Assembly (NCBI GenBank): GCA_012516295.1
Contig: JAAYWU010000329.1
Span: 1 to 9,797 of the forward strand
DNA: 9,797 bases
Direction: 5' to 3'
Origin: Clostridiales bacterium
GTDB lineage: Bacteria; Bacillota; Clostridia; Oscillospirales; Acutalibacteraceae
Shown here piece by piece: positions 1-7,730 of this stretch; the first letter of the stretch is position 1; each line of letters opens with the position of its first letter. The position numbers and the translations under genes are program-made. The notes under the pieces were generated by a model. That model ran no database searches. It saw only the letters and a program-made list of their open reading frames with translations, and was not told the DNA's origin.

Positions 1-126
1 CCGATTCCGCGAATCGGTGGCTTTATCAGTATTGGGGATATTCTGCTCGGCCTTGGGACAGCCTGTTTTATTGTCCAAACATTGGCTGATAAATTGAATA
101 ATAAACACCCTGAATCATTTGTCTAA
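1..126 (+). CDS. 3' end of a small membrane protein, DUF5317-like (partial)
   Basis: The first reading frame is open from the left edge to a TAA at 124-126 and gives the last 41 residues of a protein that starts outside the window. The fragment begins PIPRIGGFISIGDILLGLG and continues with a hydrophobic stretch, then ends in a short charged tail (ADKLNNKHPESFV). A proline-rich turn followed by SIGD and a final membrane helix is how I remember DUF5317 proteins of clostridia ending; their function is unknown. That family call rests on memory of the C-terminal motif only. The gene ends 120 bases before the regulator and shows no obvious terminator. A candidate DhaS-type operator overlaps its last codons. 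Confidence 0.5.
   Translation, partial: PIPRIGGFISIGDILLGLGTACFIVQTLADKLNNKHPESFV
56..76. promoter_or_regulatory. Inverted repeat GGACA-N11-TGTCC inside the upstream gene
   Basis: Positions 56-60 (GGACA) and 72-76 (TGTCC) are perfect 5-base complements. The half-sites are identical to the outer halves of the Lactococcus DhaS operator as I remember it (GGACACAT-N6-ATTTGTCC), but the spacing is one base shorter. It lies within coding sequence, so it may be chance. Confidence 0.2.
103..126. promoter_or_regulatory. Candidate DhaS-type operator upstream of the regulator gene
   Basis: AAACA (103-107) and TTGTCTAA (119-126) are separated by exactly 11 bases. The same pair with the same spacing occurs before glpK at 980-1003. 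The layout parallels GGACA-N11-TTGTCC within the remembered Lactococcus DhaS site. The centre is about 70 bases before the predicted start of the regulator transcript, a distance compatible with activation. It overlaps the final codons of the preceding gene, which weakens the case because coding constraint also shapes these bases. Confidence 0.35.
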
Positions 127-147
127 TTCTGCATAATAAAAATTTCC

Positions 148-177
148 TTGAAACATATTGCTGGTTTATAGTATAAT
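148..177 (+). promoter_or_regulatory. Sigma-A-type promoter for the TetR/DhaS-like regulator
   Basis: A TTGAAA box (148-153) and a perfect TATAAT box (172-177) are separated by 18 bases. Transcription would begin near 184, leaving about 60 bases of leader. The spacer and -10 region contain ATTGC-TGGTTTATA, a string also found at the AT-rich box before glpK. A 14-base perfect palindrome, ATAATATATATTAT (173-186), covers the -10 box and predicted start. Confidence 0.6.
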
Positions 178-246
178 ATATATTATTGTTCAGGGTATGC
201 CTTAAAATTTGTTTAAAAAGTTGAATGTGAAAATGGAGGAGAGAGC

Positions 247-810
247 ATGGAGTATCCGTCGCAGACAAAACAGCAGTTGGCGAATTCACTAAAAGAACTG
301 ATGGGCCATACACCGTTCAATAAGATTACTGTCCATAATGTAACAAGTAACTGCGGTTTAAATCGCCAGACTTTTTATTATCATTTCAAGGATATGTATG
401 AACTCCTGACCTGGATCTACAGCAATGAAATCTTTAACCAGGTGGTTGAGGAACGGGATGAGCCGTGGGAAGCGGCGGTGGTGAAGGTCATTCGGTATTG
501 CAAAGCCAACCGGGCCTTTTGCAGAAATACCATACGTTCCATCAAAAAAGAGTCGATGGAGGGCTATTTGCAGCCGATTGTCCGCAATTGGGTGGAAAAG
601 CTGGGAATCGACATTGCAAACAGCAAATACATAAGCAAGGAAGACGCAAAATTTCTCGTGGACTTTTTCACATCAGCCTTTGTAAATTATGGCATTCAGT
701 GGATCAGCCGAGGAATGCAGGAGGATGAAGATTTTATTATTGGGAAAATAAAGGCGCTGCTTCGTATTATTTATCATGGCGCCGAAAAGCAAAAACGAAT
801 TGCTATTTAA
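247..810 (+). CDS. dhaS: TetR-family regulator, DhaS-like (dihydroxyacetone kinase regulator)
   Basis: This 187-residue protein has a TetR-type DNA-binding head. The helix-turn-helix lies at about residues 27-46, ending in the typical NRQTFYYHFKD motif (39-49). A C-terminal helical domain of the DhaS class (TetR_C_8-like) follows. DhaS of Lactococcus is of very similar length and, unusually for TetR proteins, activates the dha genes. The ATG at 247 follows GGAGGAGAGAGC, an excellent ribosome binding site. The gene is monocistronic, with its own promoter and a strong terminator at 813-843. It lies upstream of and in the same direction as a glycerol and dihydroxyacetone run that includes dhaKLM, which supports the DhaS reading. 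No DhaQ co-activator (a DhaK paralogue) is present here. The family is secure; the ligand, and whether it activates or represses, are inferred. Confidence 0.8.
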   Translation: MEYPSQTKQQLANSLKELMGHTPFNKITVHNVTSNCGLNRQTFYYHFKDMYELLTWIYSNEIFNQVVEERDEPWEAAVVKVIRYCKANRAFCRNTIRSIKKESMEGYLQPIVRNWVEKLGIDIANSKYISKEDAKFLVDFFTSAFVNYGIQWISRGMQEDEDFIIGKIKALLRIIYHGAEKQKRIAI

Positions 811-812
811 CG

Positions 813-843
813 AAAACCCCGTACATTTTGTACGGGGTTTTTT
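813..843 (+). terminator. Rho-independent terminator of the regulator gene
   Basis: CCCCGTAC (817-824) pairs with GTACGGGG (830-837) around a 5-base loop. The stem is extended by AAAA (813-816) against TTTT (838-841), and the T run continues to 843. It starts three bases after the stop codon. The A run before the stem means it could also work on the minus strand, but no minus-strand gene needs it. Confidence 0.9.
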
Positions 844-921
844 ATTACGCAATCGAAAAATTTTGTTAATGCTTACTAAGTCAAATGAATCAAACATAGA
901 AAAATTACCTAAAAAAAAAGA

Positions 922-975
922 CATGGTTTACAAATATCACTAAAAAGATTGCATGGTTTATATAATATTTATCAC
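922..975. repeat. Direct repeat CATGGTTTA, two copies 30 bases apart
   Basis: CATGGTTTA occurs at 922-930 and 952-960, exactly 30 bases start to start (close to three helical turns). Each copy is followed by ATCAC, at 936-940 and 971-975. The second copy abuts a TATAAT box (961-966). The related string TGGTTTATA lies at 162-170 in the regulator promoter. Paired helically phased sites next to a promoter suggest a regulator binding region, but no protein can be assigned. Confidence 0.4.
961..966 (+). promoter_or_regulatory. Candidate -10 box upstream of glpK
   Basis: A perfect TATAAT is present, but the expected -35 position (about 938-943) reads CACTAA and does not resemble TTGACA. If used, it would need an activator or be weak. 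Transcripts would begin near 973, so the candidate operator at 980-1003 would then lie just downstream of the start, in a repressor-like position. Confidence 0.35.
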
Positions 976-979
976 ATCT

Positions 980-1003
980 AAACAAAGCGAAAGAATTGTC
1001 TAA
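980..1003. promoter_or_regulatory. Candidate DhaS-type operator upstream of glpK
   Basis: AAACA (980-984) and TTGTCTAA (996-1003) are 11 bases apart, matching the pair at 103-126 in both sequence and spacing. Read as a half-site pair, AAACAAAG-N6-AATTGTCT is an imperfect inverted repeat with the geometry I remember for the Lactococcus DhaS site. A second, overlapping imperfect palindrome is AATTGT-N6-ACAAAT (994-1011). The centre is about 46 bases before the start predicted from the extended -10 box at 1023-1031, a usual activator distance. Confidence 0.45.
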
Positions 1004-1022
1004 ATACAAATGGGGGTCGGGG

Positions 1023-1031
1023 TGTTATGAT
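1023..1031 (+). promoter_or_regulatory. Candidate extended -10 promoter for the glp-dha run
   Basis: TGTTATGAT is an extended -10 element (TG, one base, then TATGAT). The -35 position has nothing close to TTGACA, which fits a promoter helped by an upstream-bound activator. Transcription would begin near 1038 and give a leader of about 110 bases that contains all three hairpins. This is a pattern match only. Confidence 0.35.
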
Positions 1032-1056
1032 ATACGCATAGATGGTGATGCGGTGA

Positions 1057-2646
<1,590 letters not shown>

Positions 2647-2688
2647 TTCGTTCGAACATTGAAAAGCGAGTAAAACAGTTATTCTAAT

Positions 2689-2726
2689 CCGGTCCCGCCG
2701 GAGGGCGAGCCCATCCACGGGACCGG
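2689..2726 (+). other. Intergenic hairpin between glpK and glpF
   Basis: CCGGTCCCG (2689-2697) is perfectly complementary to CGGGACCGG (2718-2726), with a 20-base loop holding a minor GGG/CCC pairing. An A run, not a T run, follows, so it is not a standard terminator. It ends about 25 bases before the glpF start. It may stabilise the 3' end of glpK mRNA or set different levels of the two genes. Confidence 0.6.
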
Positions 2727-2751
2727 TAAAAAAAGATTGAGGTGTATTGAT

Positions 2752-3468
2752 ATGTTACCTTATTTAGCTGAATTTTTAGGTACGGCTCTGTTGGTTCTCC
2801 TGGGCGATGGCTGCTGCTGCAACGTAAGCCTGACAAAATCCGGACAAAAAGGTGCCGGTACCGTTCAGACCGGTATTGGATGGGGTCTCGCAGTTATGGT
2901 TCCTGCTTGCATTTTTGGTGCGGCTTCCGGTGCCAGCTTTAACCCTGCGCTGACCATTGCCTTAGCAGCAATCGGAAAATTCGATTGGGCTATGGTTCCC
3001 GGCTATGTTGTTGCTCAAATGTTAGGCGGCTTTGTAGGTGCTATTATCGTTTATATTACCTTCAAAGATCACTTTGATGCCACAGAAGATGGCCCGACAA
3101 AGCGCGGCGTTTTCTGCACTGGCCCGTCCATCCGCAACATCGGTCGCAATATCTTCCAAGAAGCAGTTGCAACATTTGTACTTGTTTTTGCACTCCTCGG
3201 CTTCGGCAATGTAAAGGGTGCTGCTGATGCAGGTGTTAACTACTTCTTCGTATGGGGCATTATCGCTGCTTGCGGCAGGGGCTTAGGCGGTCTCACCGGT
3301 TACGCAATGAATCCTGCTCGTGACCTTGGCCCCCGTGTTGCTCATGCGATCCTCCCGATTAAAGATAAGGCAGATTCTGATTTCAGCTATGGCCTCGTAG
3401 TTCCTGTCTTTGGGCCGATCATTGGTGGCCTTGTCGCTGCGTTCCTGTTCGCAGCCATTCCGTGGTAG
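2752..3468 (+). CDS. glpF: Glycerol uptake facilitator (aquaglyceroporin)
   Basis: This is a 238-residue integral membrane channel of the MIP family that lets glycerol diffuse across the cytoplasmic membrane. Six hydrophobic segments are visible. Both pore half-helices carry the signature NPA, at residues 64-66 (SFNPALT) and 187-189. The second is followed by RDLGPR, whose Asp191 marks glycerol facilitators rather than pure water channels. The ATG at 2752 follows GAGGTG at good spacing; an in-frame TTG at 2737 lies at the ribosome binding site itself and is rejected. It sits 105 bases after glpK, the usual partner gene. Unusually, three consecutive cysteines (21-23, in GDGCCCN) lie at the end of the first membrane segment, where related proteins mostly have aliphatic residues. 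Confidence 0.95.
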   Translation: MLPYLAEFLGTALLVLLGDGCCCNVSLTKSGQKGAGTVQTGIGWGLAVMVPACIFGAASGASFNPALTIALAAIGKFDWAMVPGYVVAQMLGGFVGAIIVYITFKDHFDATEDGPTKRGVFCTGPSIRNIGRNIFQEAVATFVLVFALLGFGNVKGAADAGVNYFFVWGIIAACGRGLGGLTGYAMNPARDLGPRVAHAILPIKDKADSDFSYGLVVPVFGPIIGGLVAAFLFAAIPW

Positions 3469-3542
3469 GATAAACGCTATTTATTAGGTTATATTATTTG
3501 GTATACCTTGTAAATACATAGCGATAAATTCACAGAATATTT

Positions 3543-3580
3543 GCAGGGGCAACAATCGTGTCTGCCCCTGCATTATTTTA
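3543..3580 (+). terminator. Hairpin with weak T tract after glpF
   Basis: GCAGGGGCA (3543-3551) pairs perfectly with TGCCCCTGC (3563-3571) around an 11-base loop. It is followed by ATTATTTT, a broken T run. It could end a fraction of transcripts and make the dehydrogenase and dha genes less expressed than glpKF. I see no strong promoter between it and the next gene, so full termination is unlikely. Upstream, 3475-3480 and 3518-3523 (CGCTAT/ATAGCG) could also pair over a long loop. Confidence 0.5.
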
Positions 3581-3616
3581 AAAATCCTAAATAATTAAAA
3601 GAGTGGTGTACACAAA

Positions 3617-5068
3617 ATGATGGATGTAATTATCATTGGCGGAGGCGTTGTTGGTTGCGGTGTAGCACGCGAATTGTCCCGTTACAAGCTGAACATAGCG
3701 CTGCTTGAAAAGACCGATGATATCAGCAATGGCCAAAGTAAAGCCAATACCGCCATTATCCACGGCGGATATGATGCCAAACCAGGCACGCTGAAAGCAA
3801 AGTTCAATGTCTTAGGTAATAAAATGTACGACAAAGTTTGTGAGGAACTGGACGTTCCCCATAAGCGCAATACTTCTTTAGTTGTTTCTTTTGGGCCTGA
3901 TGGCCATGCTGAACTTGAAAAATTACTGCAACAGGGAATTGAAAACGGAGTTCCGGGTCTAAGCATTATTGGACAGGATGAACTTAGAAGAAGAGAACCG
4001 AACATTGGCTCTACAGCGTATGAAGCATTGCTGGTTGAGACCGGCGGGATTGTCTGCCCGTACGAAATGACACAGGCATATGCTGAAAACGCGGCAATGA
4101 ACGGTGTTACTTTCTACCGCGAAGCAGAGGTCACCGGGATTGAAAAAGTAGAAGGCGGTTGGAAAGTTATAAGCAAAGCCGGCACCTTTACAGCAAAGGC
4201 AGTTGTGAATTGCGCCGGGCTTTATTCAGATGTCATTAACAACATGGTATCTGAGGACAAGATTACGATTGTCCCCCGTAGAGGCGAATATTACATTGTA
4301 GATAAAAAATATGCGAACACATTCCATGCTTCCGTCTTCCAGCTCCCGACGAAGATGGGCAAAGGCATCCTGGTTACGCCGACCGTTGACGGGACGGTGC
4401 TCCTTGGGCCGACTGCGGAAGATATTGACGATAAGACAGATACAAGAACTACAACAGAAGGCCTTGCAAAGGTTTTGAAATTTGCAAGCCTCACATGGGA
4501 ACACATTCCGATGAGAAGCTTCATTACGACTTACTCCGGTCTGCGTGCCCACTGTGACAGAAACGATTTCGTGCTTGGTGAAGCGCCGGATGCCCCGATG
4601 TTCTTCAACGCGGCAGGCGTCGAGTCCCCGGGCCTGACCTCCGCTCCGGCAATCGCCCAATACCTTGCAGAAATGATTGCTGATAAGCTTAGCGCGAAAA
4701 AGAACGAAAACTTCAACCCGATTCGCAAGGGGATTCCGAAGTTCAGAGAAATGACCGACGAGCAGAGAGCAAGAGCAATTTCCATTAACCCGGATTACGC
4801 GAAGGTTGTCTGCAGATGTGAAACAGTAACCGAAGCGGAAATCAGAGAAGCAATCCGCAGACCGGTCGGCGCAAGATCGGTAGACGGCGTTAAGAGAAGA
4901 ACCAGAGCCGGAATGGGCAGATGCCAGGCCGGATTCTGCACACCAAGCACCGTGGTAATATTATGTGAAGAGCTTCATTTATCCCCGCTTGAGGTGACAA
5001 AGTTCGGAGGAAACTCCAAGTATATTGAAAGCTACCTTTTTGAGAAAGGGGATAATGAAAATGCGTAA
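3617..5068 (+). CDS. GlpA-like FAD-dependent glycerol-3-phosphate dehydrogenase with [2Fe-2S] domain
   Basis: The 483-residue protein starts with a dinucleotide fold (VIIIGGGVVGCGVARELSR, FAD-binding GxGxxG) and belongs to the DAO superfamily. A BFD-like iron-sulfur domain follows, with four cysteines at 399, 401, 436 and 441 (C-x-C-x34-C-x4-C). This is the architecture of GlpA-like proteins. The expected reaction is oxidation of glycerol 3-phosphate to dihydroxyacetone phosphate, which fits its position after glpK and glpF. Related DAO enzymes act on other substrates (proline, hydroxyglutarate), so the substrate rests on context. No membrane segment is seen. The start has two adjacent ATGs (3617 and 3620) behind a weak ribosome binding site, GTGGTG. 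Its end overlaps the next gene, suggesting translational coupling and a shared complex. Confidence 0.85.
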   Translation: MMDVIIIGGGVVGCGVARELSRYKLNIALLEKTDDISNGQSKANTAIIHGGYDAKPGTLKAKFNVLGNKMYDKVCEELDVPHKRNTSLVVSFGPDGHAELEKLLQQGIENGVPGLSIIGQDELRRREPNIGSTAYEALLVETGGIVCPYEMTQAYAENAAMNGVTFYREAEVTGIEKVEGGWKVISKAGTFTAKAVVNCAGLYSDVINNMVSEDKITIVPRRGEYYIVDKKYANTFHASVFQLPTKMGKGILVTPTVDGTVLLGPTAEDIDDKTDTRTTTEGLAKVLKFASLTWEHIPMRSFITTYSGLRAHCDRNDFVLGEAPDAPMFFNAAGVESPGLTSAPAIAQYLAEMIADKLSAKKNENFNPIRKGIPKFREMTDEQRARAISINPDYAKVVCRCETVTEAEIREAIRRPVGARSVDGVKRRTRAGMGRCQAGFCTPSTVVILCEELHLSPLEVTKFGGNSKYIESYLFEKGDNENA

Positions 5069-6329
5069 TGTTGACATTTTGATTATTGGCGGCGGCCCGG
5101 CTGGTTTAGCGGCTGCAATTTCAGCCTACGAAGCGGGCTGCAGAGATATTCTGATTCTTGAAAGAGAAGAAAATCTTGGCGGCATACTCAAGCAGTGCAT
5201 ACATAACGGCTTTGGGTTGCATACTTTTAAAGAAGAGCTTACCGGACCGGAATATGCACAAAGATATATTGACAAGGTGCTCGAATACGGCATTCCTGCC
5301 CAGTGCGATACCATGGTTATTAACATCACTCCGGACAAGGTTGTCACAGCGGTCAGCCGTGGCGCCGGCCTGGAACACTTTAAGGCAAAATCCATTATTC
5401 TTGCGATGGGCTGCCGCGAGCGTCCGAGAGGATCGCTTGGTACCCCGGGTTGGAGATGCTCCGGTATTTATACCGCCGGAACGGCACAGAAATTTACAAA
5501 CTTAAAAGGCTTAATGCCGGGCAAACGCGTCGTTATTCTTGGTTCCGGTGACATCGGCCTTATCATGGCCCGCAGAATGACATTTTTAGGCGCTAAAGTT
5601 TTGGCTTGCGTCGAATTGATGCCTTACTCTGCCGGACTGAAGAGAAATATTGTTCAATGCCTTGATGACTATGGCATTCCGCTTCTTCTCAGCCATACGG
5701 TTGTTGATATTGCGGGAAGAGAGCGCCTGGAAGGCGTTACGGTTGCAGAGGTTGATCCGAAGACCCTGAAGCCGATTCCGGGTACGGAGCAGTATTTCGA
5801 ATGCGATACCCTGCTGCTTTCGGTTGGCTTGATTCCTGAAAATGAATTGAGCACAATGGCGGGCGTTAAGATTTCTCCGGCGACGAACGGCGCCGAAGTA
5901 AACGAGAATCTGGAAACGTCGGTAGAAGGCATCTTCTCCTGCGGCAACGTTCTGCATGTTCACGATCTGGTTGACTACGTTTCCGAAGAATCCGCGAAAG
6001 CAGGTTTGAACGCATATAAATATGTACAGGGTCAGCTTCGCAGAGAAGAAGATACCCTTGAAGTGGAGAACGGATTCGGTGTTTCCGGTGCTGTGCCGCA
6101 GCATATTTCAAAGGATCTCAATGAGCCGATCACCATCATGTTCCGTCCGAGAGGCGTTTTCAAGGATGCGCAGGTTTGCATCGATGTAGGGGATGTTCAG
6201 GTGGCTACAAAGAAGAGCCGTATCCTTACCCCCGGCGAAATGGTTACATTAAAGTTCAGCCCGGAATATCTCCGGAAAAATACAAATGCTGACAAAATCA
6301 CTGTTAGAGTGGAGGCGCAGCAGTCATGA
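5055..6329 (+). CDS. FAD/NAD(P)-binding oxidoreductase, partner subunit of the GlpA-like dehydrogenase
   Basis: This 424-residue flavoprotein is of the pyridine nucleotide-disulfide oxidoreductase fold. The FAD-binding GGGPAG lies at residues 12-17, followed by the conserved LGGILKQCIHNGFG segment. A second Rossmann motif, GSGDIG (163-168), should bind NAD(P). The C-terminal SCGNVLHVHDLVD segment resembles the third flavin motif. The CxxC or CxxxxC redox disulfide of thioredoxin or lipoamide reductases is not seen, so it probably relays electrons between FAD, an iron-sulfur centre and NAD(P). It resembles the alpha-type subunits of archaeal proline dehydrogenase and of the HcnB and opine oxidase families. 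The start is uncertain: ATG 5055 or ATG 5061, both behind AAAGGGG. Either way it overlaps the preceding gene by 8-14 bases, and its stop overlaps the next start (ATGA). Confidence 0.85.
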   Translation: MKMRNVDILIIGGGPAGLAAAISAYEAGCRDILILEREENLGGILKQCIHNGFGLHTFKEELTGPEYAQRYIDKVLEYGIPAQCDTMVINITPDKVVTAVSRGAGLEHFKAKSIILAMGCRERPRGSLGTPGWRCSGIYTAGTAQKFTNLKGLMPGKRVVILGSGDIGLIMARRMTFLGAKVLACVELMPYSAGLKRNIVQCLDDYGIPLLLSHTVVDIAGRERLEGVTVAEVDPKTLKPIPGTEQYFECDTLLLSVGLIPENELSTMAGVKISPATNGAEVNENLETSVEGIFSCGNVLHVHDLVDYVSEESAKAGLNAYKYVQGQLRREEDTLEVENGFGVSGAVPQHISKDLNEPITIMFRPRGVFKDAQVCIDVGDVQVATKKSRILTPGEMVTLKFSPEYLRKNTNADKITVRVEAQQS

Positions 6330-6679
6330 TAAAAGAAATTACTTGCATCGGCTGCCCGATGGGCTGCAGGATCACAGCCGAACTGGATGGAGATAAAATT
6401 CTTTCCATCGAAGGATTTACTTGCAATATCGGTAAAAAATATGCTCAGGAGGAACTGACCGTTCCCACAAGAATGGTAACCGCTTTGATGCATGTTTGCG
6501 GAACCGATCAACCCCTTTCTGTAAAAACATCGAAACCGATTGAGAAAAGTAAGATATTTGATTGTCTGAAAGAGATTTCCAATCATTGCGTGATGCGTCC
6601 GGTTCACATTGGCGAGGTCGTCATTAAAAATGTGTGCGGTACGTCGGTTGATATTGTTGCGACGAGGGACGTTGAATAA
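6326..6679 (+). CDS. DUF1667 family small cysteine-rich protein, probable iron-sulfur subunit
   Basis: This 117-residue protein is recognised as DUF1667 from its start (ITCIGCPMGCRI) and from its place directly after the FAD/NAD oxidoreductase, where this family is usually found. Cys7, Cys10, Cys14 and Cys33 form C-x2-C-x3-C-x18-C. This resembles the N-terminal [4Fe-4S] segment of molybdopterin oxidoreductases, including the interposed V/I-rich strand and DGDKI turn. Four more cysteines (58, 80, 88, 104) could bind a second metal site or be structural. Translation is coupled to the previous gene by an ATGA overlap, with GGAGG 10 bases before the start. I infer an electron-transfer role in a three-subunit glycerol-3-phosphate dehydrogenase, loosely parallel to GlpC in GlpABC. 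No membrane anchor is visible. Confidence 0.85.
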   Translation: MIKEITCIGCPMGCRITAELDGDKILSIEGFTCNIGKKYAQEELTVPTRMVTALMHVCGTDQPLSVKTSKPIEKSKIFDCLKEISNHCVMRPVHIGEVVIKNVCGTSVDIVATRDVE

Positions 6680-6680
6680 G

Positions 6681-6701
6681 AATACGGTATAGAGCCGTAT
6701 T
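6681..6701 (+). other. Small intergenic hairpin before dhaK
   Basis: AATACGG (6681-6687) pairs with CCGTATT (6695-6701) around a 7-base loop, one base after the DUF1667 stop codon. No T run follows, so it is not a standard terminator. It may protect the 3' end of the upstream message. Confidence 0.5.
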
Positions 6702-6734
6702 TAGGAATTAAAATATTTGACAGGAGGTATTTTT

Positions 6735-7724
6735 GTGAAGAAGCTAATTAACTGCGTCGAAAATGTTGAGCGCGAAATGATTGAAGGCTTGGTAAAGGCC
6801 TATCCGAATCATGTGCGAAAGCTGGACTGCGGAAATGTTGTGGTCAGGGCGCATAAAAAAGAAGGCAAAGTTGCGCTAATCAGCGGCGGAGGCAGTGGCC
6901 ATGAACCGGCCCACGGCGGTTATGTAGGCGAAGGTATGCTTGACTGCGCTGTGGCTGGGGCTGTGTTTACTTCACCTACTCCTGATCAGATTTACGAAGG
7001 AATTAAAGCGATCGCCACGGATAAGGGCGTCCTGATGGTAGTTAAAAACTACACGGGCGATGTAATGAACTTTGAAATGGCGGCTGAAATGGCACAGGCT
7101 GACGGTATTGACGTGCAATATGTTGTAACAAACGACGATGTTGCCGTGGAAAACAGCCTTTACACGACCGGGCGCCGCGGCGTTGCCGGTACGGTGTTTG
7201 TTCACAAAATAGCCGGCGCGAAGGCGGAAACGGGCGCAGATCTGAACGAAGTCCACCGCGTAGCGCAAAAGGTTGTTGACAATGTGCGGACCATGGGAAT
7301 GGCGCTTACTCCCTGCACTGTTCCCGCGGCCGGAAAACCTGGTTTCGAACTCAACGAGGATGAAATGGAAATTGGCATTGGCATCCACGGGGAACCGGGC
7401 CCGCACAAAGAAAAAATTAAAAGCGCCGATGAAATCGCCGTAACGCTTCTTGATAAGATATTGGCGGACATTGATTATAACGATAAAGAAGTGGCCGTTA
7501 TGATTAATGGATCCGGCGCAACCCCCCTAATGGAACTCTTTATTGTCAATAATAAGGTTCATGATTATCTTGCCGAAAAAGGAATTAAAATTTATAAGAC
7601 CTTTGTAGGCAACTACATGACCTCCCTTGAAATGGCAGGTTTCTCCATTTCGCTGCTGCGCTTAGACGATGAGTTGAAAGAACTGCTCGACGCGAAAGCC
7701 GACACGCCGGCCTTTAAAGAATAA
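6735..7724 (+). CDS. dhaK: Dihydroxyacetone kinase subunit DhaK (PTS-dependent)
   Basis: DhaK binds dihydroxyacetone covalently and presents it to DhaL-ADP for phosphorylation. The 329-residue product has the usual length and aligns with E. coli numbering. His218, which forms the hemiaminal bond with substrate, sits in GIGIHGEPG. Asp109 (NYTGDVMNF) and His56 (GGGSGHEPAH) complete the known active site. The start is GTG at 6735, 7 bases after a perfect AGGAGGT. An upstream in-frame TTG at 6717 would include the ribosome binding site in the coding region and is rejected. Because His218 and the active-site residues are intact, this is a catalytic DhaK and not the DhaQ-type co-activator. It opens the dhaKLM block and is separated from DUF1667 by 55 bases. 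Confidence 0.96.
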   Translation: MKKLINCVENVEREMIEGLVKAYPNHVRKLDCGNVVVRAHKKEGKVALISGGGSGHEPAHGGYVGEGMLDCAVAGAVFTSPTPDQIYEGIKAIATDKGVLMVVKNYTGDVMNFEMAAEMAQADGIDVQYVVTNDDVAVENSLYTTGRRGVAGTVFVHKIAGAKAETGADLNEVHRVAQKVVDNVRTMGMALTPCTVPAAGKPGFELNEDEMEIGIGIHGEPGPHKEKIKSADEIAVTLLDKILADIDYNDKEVAVMINGSGATPLMELFIVNNKVHDYLAEKGIKIYKTFVGNYMTSLEMAGFSISLLRLDDELKELLDAKADTPAFKE

Positions 7725-7730
7725 AAATTT

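Noticed and set aside
980..995. Possible CcpA cre site around AAAGCGAAAG
   Set aside because: It fails the outer TG and CA positions and the inner T of the cre consensus TGWAANCGNTNWCA. No good cre site was found in the glpK upstream region.
3492..3528. Possible promoter before the GlpA-like gene (TTGGTA with GATAAA)
   Set aside because: Both boxes are poor matches, the spacing is 19 bases, and the terminator-like hairpin at 3543 lies downstream of it.
4226..4660. 144-residue minus-strand open frame inside the GlpA-like gene
   Set aside because: It is a shadow of a well-supported coding sequence with conserved cofactor motifs, and it shows no recognisable domain.
5586..6104. 172-residue minus-strand open frame inside the FAD/NAD oxidoreductase gene
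   Set aside because: The overlapping + strand frame carries the clear Rossmann motifs. The minus frame is compositionally odd (rich in Arg, Asn and Phe) and has no neighbours on its strand.
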